Part shown: positions 38,836 through 47,480 of the stretch, in pieces
How positions within the stretch are numbered: position 1 is the first letter of the stretch
Layout: each line of letters begins with the position of its first letter
Assembly (NCBI GenBank): GCA_905221605.1
Contig: CAJNDS010002779.1
Span: 295,177-359,176, forward strand
DNA: 64,000 bases
Direction: 5' to 3'
Source: Symbiodinium natans
Lineage: Eukaryota > Sar > Dinophyceae > Suessiales > Symbiodiniaceae
Position numbers and translations under genes: made by a program
Notes under the pieces: generated by a model
What the model was told of the DNA's origin: nothing
Seen by the model: only the letters and a program-made list of their open reading frames with translations
Databases searched by the model: none

Positions 38836-38911
38836 CCTGATACTAACAGTCCTGAATAGGGGGTACTATAATCCCTCGTAAGGACTGCTAGTATAAGGGG
38901 GAACATCCCAA
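38836..38911. mobile_element. Hairpin element family A, left end truncated
   Basis: It begins internally at CTGATACTAACAGTCCTGA and carries a complete right arm AAGGACTGCTAGTATAAGGG plus GGAACATCCCAA. The left ~14 bp are replaced by CCCTGAACCCT, a telomere-type word. Confidence 0.75.
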
Positions 38912-38924
38912 CCCTAAACCCTAA

Positions 38925-39017
38925 AAGCTGGAACCCTGGACCCGTCACATTGGGGTTCAGGATGGGCCGACCCGCGGCAAGGTCCCGAAGAATGGCTTGA
39001 CCTCCCCTTCTCAGTAG
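38925..39017 (+). pseudogene. Exon-like fragment, unknown protein
   Basis: The 30-codon frame contains EPWTRHIGVQDGPTRGKVPK and ends with TAG. A second frame is open for 25 codons. Confidence 0.4.
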
Positions 39018-39219
39018 AAGGCTCAGCCGGTTTAGGGTTTAGGTTTTCAGGGTTTAGTGTTAGGGTTACGGTCCCTGAACCCTAAGCCTAGGAAAGAACT
39101 GAGAGGACTTAAACCACTCTACTTGGGCAACCTGCCCTTCTTGAAACCCTGAAAGCCTGAAACCGTACACTGATCCGCGAAACGTCTGACCCCTAATCCC
39201 CCAAACTCTGAATCCCTAA

Positions 39220-39438
39220 GCCCCTAAAGCCCTAAACCCCTAAACCCCCTAAACCCTAAACCCCCTAAACCCCCTAAACCCCTAAACCCGTAAACCCCAA
39301 ACCCTAAACCCTGAACCCCAAAACCCCTAAACCCCTAAACCCCAAATCCCTAAACCCTAAACCCTGAACCCAAGACCCCACAATCCCTAAACCCTAAACC
39401 CTAAACCCCAAACCCCAAACCCCAAACCCTAAACCCCC
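39220..39438 (-). repeat. CCCTAAA array, mixed 7/8/9-bp units
   Basis: CCCCTAAA, CCCCCTAAA and CCCCAAA units are mixed. Confidence 0.92.
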
Positions 39439-39439
39439 C

Positions 39440-39517
39440 AGGCCTGTGCCAGCCCAGGCCACCAAAGTCGAGCGGAAGGCACCTCCCCAAGCTTCTGCAG
39501 AGGCTTTGGGTGTTTAG
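39440..39517 (+). pseudogene. Exon-like fragment, Ala/Pro-rich
   Basis: The 25-codon frame contains QATKVERKAPPQASAEAL and ends with TAG in the next array. It has clean C-strand/G-strand caps. Confidence 0.35.
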
Positions 39518-39612
39518 GGTTTAGGGGTTAGGGTTTAGGGTTTAGGGTTTAGGGTTTAGGGTTTAGGGTTTAGGGTTTAGGGTTTAGGGTTTAGGGTTTA
39601 GGGTTTAGGGGT
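39510..39612 (+). repeat. TTTAGGG array
   Basis: Fourteen units. Confidence 0.97.
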
Positions 39613-39673
39613 TGGCAAGTATGTAGGATTGAAGGTTCAAGGTTGGGGTTTAGGGTTTAGGGCTCAGTTGTAG

Positions 39674-39811
39674 GTGCAGGCTTTGCGGAAGATTCTCAGA
39701 TCATTCCATGACCCGACCGAGGGCGAACAGCAGCTGGGTTGTACTCTTCCCCAGACTGAGTGTGTCGCAGAAGAGCTGATCTCATGTTGGGGTGTGGGGT
39801 TTAGGGTTTAG
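39674..39811 (+). pseudogene. Exon-like fragment, 45 codons
   Basis: The frame contains QALRKILRSFHDPTEGEQQL, then a Cys-containing acidic stretch, ending with TAG in repeat. No family is recognised. Confidence 0.45.
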
Positions 39812-39954
39812 TGGCAAGGGTTTGGGGTAGGGTGGGGGGTTTTGGAGTAGGATTAAGGGTTTAGGCCTTAGGGTTGAGAAGTTGGGGAGACGGGCTCTCA
39901 TTTCCCCCCCCCCTGCCCCCCCCCCCCTCCCATTCCCCTCCCCCCCCCTCCCCC

Positions 39955-40320
39955 CCAGCACATGCGTTTTCGGCTGTGCGTTTTAGGGACATGCGTTTTC
40001 GGAGATGCGTGTTTGGACATGCGTTGTTGGGACATACGTTTTCGGGACATGCGTTTTCGGCGGGGGGCTGTTACGCATCTTCTAAGTACTGCAAAATGCA
40101 TGTTCCAGCTCTCCTGGGCCGCAAGCTTCTGATTGTCAGCATCCGGGCGAGGGGTGCCGGGGGGAAACTGAACATTTGCACATTTTTGGACATGCATTAT
40201 TGGAACATGCGTTTCCGGACATACATTTTTGGAACATGCATGTTTGGAACATGGGTTCTTGGTATGCATTTTTGGAACATGCGTTTTTGGATTCGGTACG
40301 AACGTGCGTTTTCCGAGATC
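39955..40320. repeat. Degenerate minisatellite with ACATGCGTTTT core
   Basis: ACATGCGTTTTCGG, ACATGCATTATTGG, ATACATTTTTGG and similar occur ~17 times at ~15-20 bp spacing, interrupted by a 110-bp unique insert near 40,070-40,180. A C-run tract precedes it (39,905-39,955). The 217-codon plus-strand frame is repeat-driven. Confidence 0.8.
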
Positions 40321-40524
40321 CGGGATTCCCAGGCCTTTTCCATAACGGCCCTAAACCCCCCACACACCCAAAAAAACAAGAACAAACAAAGAAAGCCTTC
40401 GTCCCTCGGAAGCTGGCCGGGCTGGTCGTGGCGCAAAGCTCCTGCCGTTGAGAGCTCGGGGTCTTTAGGGTATAGGGAGCAGGGCTCACAGGGCTCAGGG
40501 CTCCAGGCTCCAGGCTTTAGGCTT

Positions 40525-40755
40525 TAAGCTTTAGGGTTTAAGCCTTAGGGTTTAGGGTTTGGGCTTTAGGCTTTAGGCTTTAGGCTTTAGGGTTTAGGCC
40601 TTAGGCTTTAGGCTTTAGGCTTTAGGCTTTGGGCTTTGGGCTTTGGGCTTTGGGCTTTGGGCTTTGGGCTTTGGGCTTTGGGCTTTGGGCTTTGGGCTTT
40701 GGGCTTTGGGCTTTGGGCTTTGGGCTTTGGGCTTTGGGCTTTGGGCTTTGGGGCT
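40525..40755 (+). repeat. GGCTTTA and GGGCTTT array
   Basis: Early GGCTTTA units give way to about 19 GGGCTTT units, a local telomere derivative. Confidence 0.94.
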
Positions 40756-40799
40756 TTAGGCGTTGGGGCTCAGGGCTTAGGGCTTGGGGCGTAGGGCTT

Positions 40800-40920
40800 A
40801 GGGTTTAGGGTTATGGGTTATGGGCTTAGGGTTTAGGGTTTAGGGTTTAGGGTTTAGGGTTTAGGGTTTAGGGTTTAGGGTTTAGGGTTTAGGGTTTAGG
40901 GTTTAGGGTTTAGGGTTTAC
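40800..40920 (+). repeat. TTTAGGG array
   Basis: Seventeen units, the last 13 perfect. Confidence 0.97.
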
Positions 40921-41009
40921 AAAGCAAACCCTACCCAAGCCTCTGGGGCACGGCGACCAGGCTTCTTCACCAGCTGCACCAGCCTCCGGTGATTGGGGCT
41001 GCGGGTTTC
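40917..41009 (-). pseudogene. Exon-like fragment, basic
   Basis: Minus-strand 30-codon frame with NHRRLVQLVKKPGRRAPEAW, ending with TAA in the array. Confidence 0.4.
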
Positions 41010-41054
41010 TCGGAGTTTGGGGCACCTAGGGCTTAGGAACTGCGGCTTGGGATT

Positions 41055-41178
41055 TTGGGTTTAGGGTTTAGGGTTTAGGGTTTAGGGTTTAGGGTTTAGG
41101 GTCTAGGGTTTAGGGTTTAGGGTTTAGGGTTTAGGGTTTAAGAACTGGGGCTTGGGGTTTAGGGTTAGGGTTTAGGTG
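41055..41178 (+). repeat. TTTAGGG array
   Basis: Seventeen units with a short drifted middle. Confidence 0.95.
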
Positions 41179-41179
41179 C

Positions 41180-41269
41180 GTAGGGCAGGCGCATCTGAGC
41201 GAAGAGATTAAACTTTCGCGTTTCTTGATGGAGCCTGATGGAGATTCCCTGCGCCCCCACCCGTTTTGA
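41180..41269 (+). pseudogene. Exon-like fragment, unknown protein
   Basis: The 29-codon frame contains LSEEIKLSRFLMEPDGDSL and ends with TGA in unique sequence. The composition is convincing. Confidence 0.45.
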
Positions 41270-41278
41270 AAAGCCTGA

Positions 41279-41642
41279 GCCCTAAACCCCAAAAGACTTC
41301 AAACCTCCACCCCGAAGCATCAAAACCCTAAACCCTAAACCCTAAAACCCTAAAACCCTAAACCCTAAAAACTCAACCCTAAACCCGAAACCCTAGACCC
41401 TAAGCCCTATGAAGCCTAAAACATCCCTCGTCCCTCAAGCCTGAACCCTAAGCCCTGAAACCCGAACCGTTGAGGGGTGTGTAGTTTCTTGTCGGCTTTA
41501 GGGCTAAGGCTTGAGCCCGAAACCCTACACCCCAAACCCCAAACCCCAAACCCCAAACCCCAAACCCTAAACCCTAAACCCTAAACCCAAAACCCTAAAC
41601 CCTAAATCCTAAACCCTAAACCCAAACCCCAAACCCTAAACC
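41279..41642 (-). repeat. CCCTAAA arrays with unique spacer
   Basis: C-strand tracts at 41,279-41,465 and 41,520-41,642, the second beginning with a CCCCAAA run. Confidence 0.9.
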
Positions 41643-41723
41643 CAAGGCACCGAGCTCGGCACCGCACCTGGCGGCTTCGGGGTTGATTTCCTTGAAGAAG
41701 CCAGGGAAGCCTGTCAACATGGT
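41643..41723 (+). pseudogene. Exon-like fragment, strand not certain
   Basis: The plus frame contains APGGFGVDFLEEAREACQHG. A minus frame (TGFPGFFKEINPEAARC) is also open. Capped CCCTAAA/TTTAGGG. Confidence 0.35.
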
Positions 41724-42189
41724 TTAGGGTTTAGGGTTTAGGGCTTAGGGTTTAGGGTTTAGGGTTTGGGGTTTGGGGTTTGGGGTTTAGGGTTTAGGGT
41801 TAGGGTTTGTTTCCGGGCTTTCGTGTTTAGGCTTTTTAAGGTTCAGGGTCTCCAGGGTTGCGGGGTTTTCGAGTTTAGGGTTTTTAGGGTTCAGGGTCTC
41901 AGGGTCTGAGAGTTTCAGGGTTTCAGGGCCTCAAGATTTCGGGGTTTGGGTTCAGGGTATGGGCCTCATTTTTTCTCCTAGACCCTCAGCCCTAGCACCG
42001 TGGACTACCAGCAATACACCCTAACCCTAAACCCTAAACCCTAAACCCTGAACCATCCTTAAAGGCCTAGACCCCGAAAACGGAGGGTTTAGCGTTTAGG
42101 GCTTGGGGTTTAGGCGTCAAGGTTTAGGGTTCAGGGTAGCCCCTGAGGTTGAACCCGGCAGTCCAAAGGATAACATTAAATCCTCACCC
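41724..42189. repeat. TTTAGGG array then degenerate words
   Basis: G-strand array at 41,724-41,800, drifted TTTCAGGG-like words to 41,950, and CCCTAAA words at 42,015-42,050. No gene. Confidence 0.8.
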
Positions 42190-42341
42190 CCAAGAAACCC
42201 TACACCCTAAACCCTAAACATCCCTAAACCCTAAATCCTAAACCCTAAACCGTAAACCCTAAACCTCAACATCCCTAAACCCTAAACCCTAAATCCTAAA
42301 CCCTAAACATCCCTAAACCCCTAAACCCTATAAACCCTAAT
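42190..42341 (-). repeat. CCCTAAA array with repeated ACATCC insertions
   Basis: Blocks of CCCTAAA are punctuated four times by ACATCC, forming a higher-order repeat of roughly 30-45 bp. Confidence 0.9.
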
Positions 42342-42428
42342 CCCGAAACCCCAGCCCCAGCATTCACAGGCCTTGCACAGGCGCCATGCTGCCGGGTTGG
42401 GGCCGAAGGAGGTGCCCAGGTTGAATAC
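42342..42428 (-). pseudogene. Exon-like fragment, Cys/Trp-rich
   Basis: Minus-strand frame of 29 codons with NLGTSFGPNPAAWRLCKACE and further Cys/Trp residues. Capped CCCTAAA/TTTAGGG. It is the last clear capped island. Confidence 0.4.
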
Positions 42429-42530
42429 GGTTTAGGGTTTAGGGTTTAGGGTTTAGGGTTTAGGGTTTAGGGTTTAGGGTTTAGGGCTTGGGGTTTGAGG
42501 TTTGGGGTTTAGGGTTTAGGATTTAGAGTC
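42429..42530 (+). repeat. TTTAGGG array, last substantial one
   Basis: About 14 units. To the right only isolated words remain (to 42,720, 43,983-44,006, 44,160-44,172, 44,284-44,302, 48,738-48,763). Confidence 0.95.
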
Positions 42531-44281
42531 TTGGGGTTCCCCAAGTCTATTTAGGGCTTGGGATTCAGAAGTCTAGGGTTTGGGGTCTGGGGTGGGAAAT
42601 TTCTAGACAGTGTTCCCCTCGAGCCGCAGCCAAGGATCGTTCCGCGCATCGGGCTTAGGGTTGAGGGTTCAGAGTTTAGGGTTTAGGGTCCAAGGGGGGT
42701 TCAGGCCTAGGGTTTAGGGTCGATGGGGGTGTTAGGGTGTAGGTTTGGGTCTATACGGCTCAGTTTATATGCCTTCTGGTTTCCCAGAGTCGGGGGTACC
42801 CCTTCTTGGGGGGTTCCAGCCAGCACACGGATGAAAAAGTCTTCCGTCCTGTTTGTCTGGGCGGGGGGGGGGGGGGGGGAGGATGCACTACCAAGGGTAC
42901 ATCTTATGTTGGGAAATCCTCATCTTGGAACTGTACAGGTGCAAACTTTATTCGGAAATCTAGATACAAGGGACAATGGAGGTTAGGAAACTTAGGGTAC
43001 GCTATTTTCGGGAAGCTGTGTTCTTTTGCAACGTGTGTATCGTGCTTTGCTTGGAGCAGCCCCGCTTCCTTGCCCCGCTCCTCCCCCAGCCGGTCCTTTT
43101 CCCAGAGATTTGAGCCGTAGTGCGCCGGCCAGGTCATCATTATCTGCTGCGGCACGTTGGCCACAAGACACTGCATGCAGATCCGACCTACATCTCGCGG
43201 GGCTCCCTGTCGGGGACCTGGTAGTCTGGTAGAGCATGTGTTCCTCGCTTTGTATCTTGTTTGCGCCAGCGCGCACCTCCTCTGATGCAACCAGTGTACC
43301 AGCTACTTGCAGATCCTGCGGGGCACCCCGCGACGATGGGGGCCGCGGGAAACATCGGCTTCCCAGAAAGGCTTGATGGCACATGCAGGGAGCGCTCCTT
43401 GCAGACGTCCGTCGCTGAACAGTCGTGGACATACTTTGCTGCCCAGCCTTTGCCCACACCCTTGTCGCTTCTCTGCGTGCACCGCGCGCTTTGCTGGTCG
43501 CTGCGGGCTTTACTAGTGCTAGGATTCACGGCACGCTGCAAGACGCTGCAAGACGTGGTGACACGTGACTCATCCTGCCCGGCGAGGGACGTCCGGATCG
43601 CAGCTGAACTTCCAGCAAGATGTGACGAAGCCCTCCTGCAAAGCATGGGAGCTCCGATCCTACTCCTCTTGGCTGCTTTCGTCGGCGACGACGCCTTCTC
43701 AAGGCGCATTCCCGAACCTCAAGTCTGGAACTCGCCTGCTCGGTGACAAGGCGCGCATGCTGTTGGTGCGGCACAAGTCGCCGGGCGGATCACGGCACGC
43801 AGCTGCGTTGCTGCTCTCCAGCGCTAAACGTTGCAACCCCCTTGGAAGGTAGCACGCTCACCTCAAGAAACAAACTGAGCATCTGAGCCATCGCTGATGT
43901 GAATGTGATCCATATCCCCGAGCATGGCGACAGGGCATCCCAGGAAGAGGAGCCCGTGGTCGTAAGAACTTCAAGAACTCTTTAGGGGTTTAGGGTTCAG
44001 GGTTTATTGTAGTACAAGCTTAGATCAGCTCCCGGCAACGCACAGAAAGCGCCTCGGCTTACTTAACACAGGCGCTTTTTGCACTTGGCAACACCCTGCT
44101 TGGACTGCCTTGTGGTCACTTGTCGTTCCATGCTTGGGCAAGAGCCTATCGATGGAAAGCCCTAAACCCTAAAACTCTCTTTCAAAACCCCAAGAAGTTT
44201 CCGCAACACGACGGCCTGCATCAGTCTGGTGTCCGCCTTGTGCGTGCCCGGCGCGCACCCTAACGCGCCTTTTTCGGGCCC
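42531..44281. other. Transition interval, no recognised gene
   Basis: Unique GC-rich sequence has overlapping frames of 100-173 codons on both strands between 42,900 and 43,860 (longest 43,188-43,709 minus and 43,261-43,746 plus). They conflict with each other and show no known motif. A G-run at ~42,866-42,880 splits two frames. Confidence 0.5.
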
Positions 44282-45082
44282 TTGGGGTTTAGGGAGTTTA
44301 GGGCCTGGTCTCAAGTTGTCTGTTGCGTTTTTTTCAATTCAGGCTCTTATGTGAATCGATGCCGGCCATGTCGAAAGTTGCAACGAGGCCACCACCGCGG
44401 CCCTACGTTTGGAGCCAGCTTGCCCAGTGCCTTCGAGGTTGTCTTACCAATTCTTCAACGTATCAGAGGACGGTGCCAGCGCGTGCGCAGCAAAGGTCTC
44501 TTTGGGCGGGTTTACGGCCAGCCAAACCAGCAAAGGAAGGACAAACCTTATGGGGGCCTGAAGTCAAGACGCCTGAGCCGAGCTTCTCCAAGGCCTGGAC
44601 CAGAACTCTGCCAAAAGTTTGCGTGTTTTTCTTGCGCAGGGGGCACTCATGGGCAATCTCTTCCGCAGAGCCACCCCGACCTTCCACGCAAGGCTGCCTG
44701 CGCACAGTTTATGGCTGAAGTTCACGGTTTCAGTTCGAACTCAATGAAAGCACTTTTGCTGAAAGACGACTTAAAAGAAGCGCAGCGGTCTTGGGCAGTT
44801 CCGCACATGCTCAGCAAGTGCAACTGCAGGGTGGCGGCAAGCTTGGGCAATACCAACGAGACGACTTTGGCCAGCCAGAGCAATTACCATCACGGCAATG
44901 CTGGACACGGAAATGGGATTTTGAAAGCTACGCCAACCACTCCGGAGTGGTTTTGCCTTGCTTGCCTCTCATGTCTGGCATCCGGCGTTCACAAGAATTC
45001 ACAAAGAGTGCCAGGAATCCAAAGCGCATGTGGTCGCTGGCAGCCGAAGTTACAGTTTCCGCGCGTGTTGACCTCGCTGTAG
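44282..45082 (+). CDS. Hypothetical 266-codon open frame, doubtful
   Basis: This is the longest non-low-complexity open frame in the window, but it opens at TTG inside a residual TTTAGGG word and not at ATG. Its last ~45 codons lie in the first copy of a tandem repeat whose other copies are out of frame. The composition is Ser/Arg/Cys-rich with no motif I recognise. I think it is probably non-coding. Confidence 0.15.
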   Translation: MGFREFRAWSQVVCCVFFNSGSYVNRCRPCRKLQRGHHRGPTFGASLPSAFEVVLPILQRIRGRCQRVRSKGLFGRVYGQPNQQRKDKPYGGLKSRRLSRASPRPGPELCQKFACFSCAGGTHGQSLPQSHPDLPRKAACAQFMAEVHGFSSNSMKALLLKDDLKEAQRSWAVPHMLSKCNCRVAASLGNTNETTLASQSNYHHGNAGHGNGILKATPTTPEWFCLACLSCLASGVHKNSQRVPGIQSACGRWQPKLQFPRVLTSL

Positions 45083-45780
45083 CACCTGCAACTGCTGCTC
45101 GCATATCACATTTCAACCCCAATCCGTTGATAGCACTTTCGCAGAAAGCCGATTTTGGGAAACTGGAGCAAATGCAATCACCAGAGTGATTTTGATCTGC
45201 TTGCCTCTCATGTCGGGCATCCTGCGTGAAAACGAAACCAGAAAGAGTGCCAGGAATGCAAAGCGCATGCGCTTCTCAAGACAGCTGTCCTGGTCGCTGG
45301 CAGCGGAATTTACAGTTTCTGCACGTGTTGGCATCACTGCAGCACCTGCAACTGCAGCTCGCATGTCACGTTTCAACTCCAATCCATTGGCAACACTTTG
45401 GCAGAAAGCCGATTTTGGCAACCAAGAGCAACTGCTATCAAGGGAAAGGTTTTGCGTTGCTTGCCTCTCGTGTCGGGCATCCGGCGTTGACACGAAACCA
45501 GAAAGAGTGCCAGGAATGCAAAGCGCATGTGCTTCTCAAGACAGCTGGCCTGGTCGCTGGCAGCCGAATTTACGGTTTCCACTGTTGAACTTGCAACTGC
45601 TGCTCGCATATCACGTTTCAACCCCAATCCGTTGATAGTATTTCCCCAGAAAGCCGATTTTGGCAACCCGGAGCAACTGCAATCACCGGAGTCGTTTTGC
45701 TTGACACGCAGATTCTACAGTTTGCGCACGCGTCCAAAGCCTGGGTCCCAAGGCGACCCTCTGTGGCACTTGCAACTGTA
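44945..45780. repeat. Tandem repeat, ~240-260 bp, about 3.5 copies
   Basis: Copies start near 44,952, 45,191, 45,451 and 45,695 (truncated), with spacings of 239, 260 and 244 bp that are not multiples of three. Copies 2 and 3 carry an extra ~20 bp (GCTTCTCAAGACAGCTG..). Frames of 84-149 codons here are repeat by-products. A related piece lies at ~49,200-49,265. Confidence 0.85.
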
Positions 45781-46989
45781 AGCTCGCATCCGTACTCATC
45801 CTTCTACCGACAGGTAGGTCTTTTTGGTTTTTAGATAGCCGCACGCAGTCGAAAGTGGGAGCGAAAGGAGAAGCAAGTGGTTAGCAGGCGCTTGCAAATC
45901 GATGATGTGGCTGACGGAATCCTACCGTGTCGGCAATTGCAGCCAGGCCGACGGCACCTCAGGCCGAACCTGTTAGGAGGCAGATGGAGCCAGCCTGCCC
46001 CTGCACGCGCCACTGCATGGACTGCATTGCACAAACGAAGTGGGCTCTTTGTGCTCTGTCGGAGCTGCTGGCGTGGCCAATCTGAAATCAAGACACCCCC
46101 CCTCAGACAGTCCTCATGCGCGCAGCCTGAAGTTTCGGTGACAGGGCTTTGGCTTCGAAAAATTGTCTACTGACACCGAGATCAGGGGGCTGACTTCTTG
46201 AGGAGTGCCAACTCCAACAAGGAAGCATCAGGAAGGCAAATGGAGTGTGTGTTGTCGCGTTGTCAAGATAGACGCCACCGATTCAGCAAGCATGCGCGAG
46301 CATTCCCAGAATGCACGCTTTCTTCCGGTGCCTGCGCAAGGGGCATTTGCCTCATGAGTGCAGGACCAGCCCCTGGCGGTCCTTCCGGCCCTCAAGGCGG
46401 TGATGCGAAGTCTCTGTCCAGCATGAGCCCCATGTCTGCGCCGCCCTGCCGTCCAACCGGCAATACATCTGCTCTCTCCTCGAAGGGCCACAGCATATCG
46501 AGTGAATTGGCTCGTTGTCAGATTCGTGCGAATTGCATGCGCCGACGAAAAGGTCTTTTGTTGCCAGGGCGTTCAATCAGTTGAGCTGCGGCCGAAGTCT
46601 TGTGGACCTTGGGTTCTGATATGAAGGGATCTCCCATGCCCCCTTGCACGACCATGCCAGTCCTCTTTGCGAGCTGACGCGGGCTATTGCGCACTCAACC
46701 TCTCGCAGAAGCTATCGCGCGCTGGCGCGCCCCAGACCTGACGCGCCTACCAAAACCGAACTCCTTAAGTTACTCCTTTCATGAGCGACTCATAGAGTCA
46801 GAGACAAAACTCATGCCACCGCTCAGTTCACCTGTGGCCACAGCTTCTTTGATCTTCTTTGAGCTTCCTGGGCGGCTCGCAGTGATGACTTGGCGTGGAG
46901 CTTGCCAATGAGCCTGCAAAGAGAGTTGGCCACAAGTCGTAAAGCGCAATGCAGCTCTAGCAACTCCGAAACAGAAGTGTCAGAGTGTG
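45781..46989. other. Unique interval, no recognised gene
   Basis: Overlapping frames up to 128 codons (46,198-46,584 plus) occur with no motif, and no telomeric repeat is present. Confidence 0.5.
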
Positions 46990-47480
46990 TTCATACCCCG
47001 CGAAAACCCGTGCAAGACTCCCCTTATGCCGCCCCGTTCTACCATGAACGCATGGCGGCAGCACATGGAGTGCCACGTGGAATCCCTTGGCCCAAGTCGG
47101 TCTGTTGGCTCGCGAGATGGCGTGGCCTTCTCGGGGCAGTGCAGTGGAAAGCCATGGCGTAGCCACAGCGAATCTGCCGGGCTAAGCATGAAAGCACCGC
47201 AAACAGCCTCTGGAACAGAGGCACAGCAAGAGCCCATCACGAGCAGTCTTGACACTGCAGGACAGGCACGGGTGCTAGTACCTTCGGCCGGGGGCTTGAG
47301 ACCCCACAACAGTTTCTGGAACTCCTTGGGGAGATGTGTAATTTGCACGGAAAGTGGACAGGCAGCTCACCAGCAATCAGGGTCGGCCGTAGTGGCACGT
47401 GATTTCTGGCTCTGGTGCCTCTCGCATCTTGCATCTTGTCCTTGGAACCTCAGTGAAGCAACACAAGAGTGGCAGCAACG
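46990..47480 (+). repeat. Duplicated block, copy 1
   Basis: It matches 51,000-51,475 in direct orientation. In the best 163 bp (from the ATG at 47,188) I count 15 differences, five at each codon position, so the shared 170-codon frame shows no coding constraint. Confidence 0.85.

Noticed and set aside
39874-40527. A 217-codon plus-strand frame.
   Set aside because: It starts next to C-runs and reads through the ACATGCGTTTT minisatellite; opposite-strand frames are equally open.
1-42530. The possibility that the islands are exons of one gene with telomeric-repeat introns.
   Set aside because: Island frames switch strand repeatedly, and I found no consistent AG/GT boundaries at island edges.
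1-42530. A true chromosome end at the left of the window.
   Set aside because: Arrays occur in both orientations, are short and are interrupted; no single-orientation terminal array is present.
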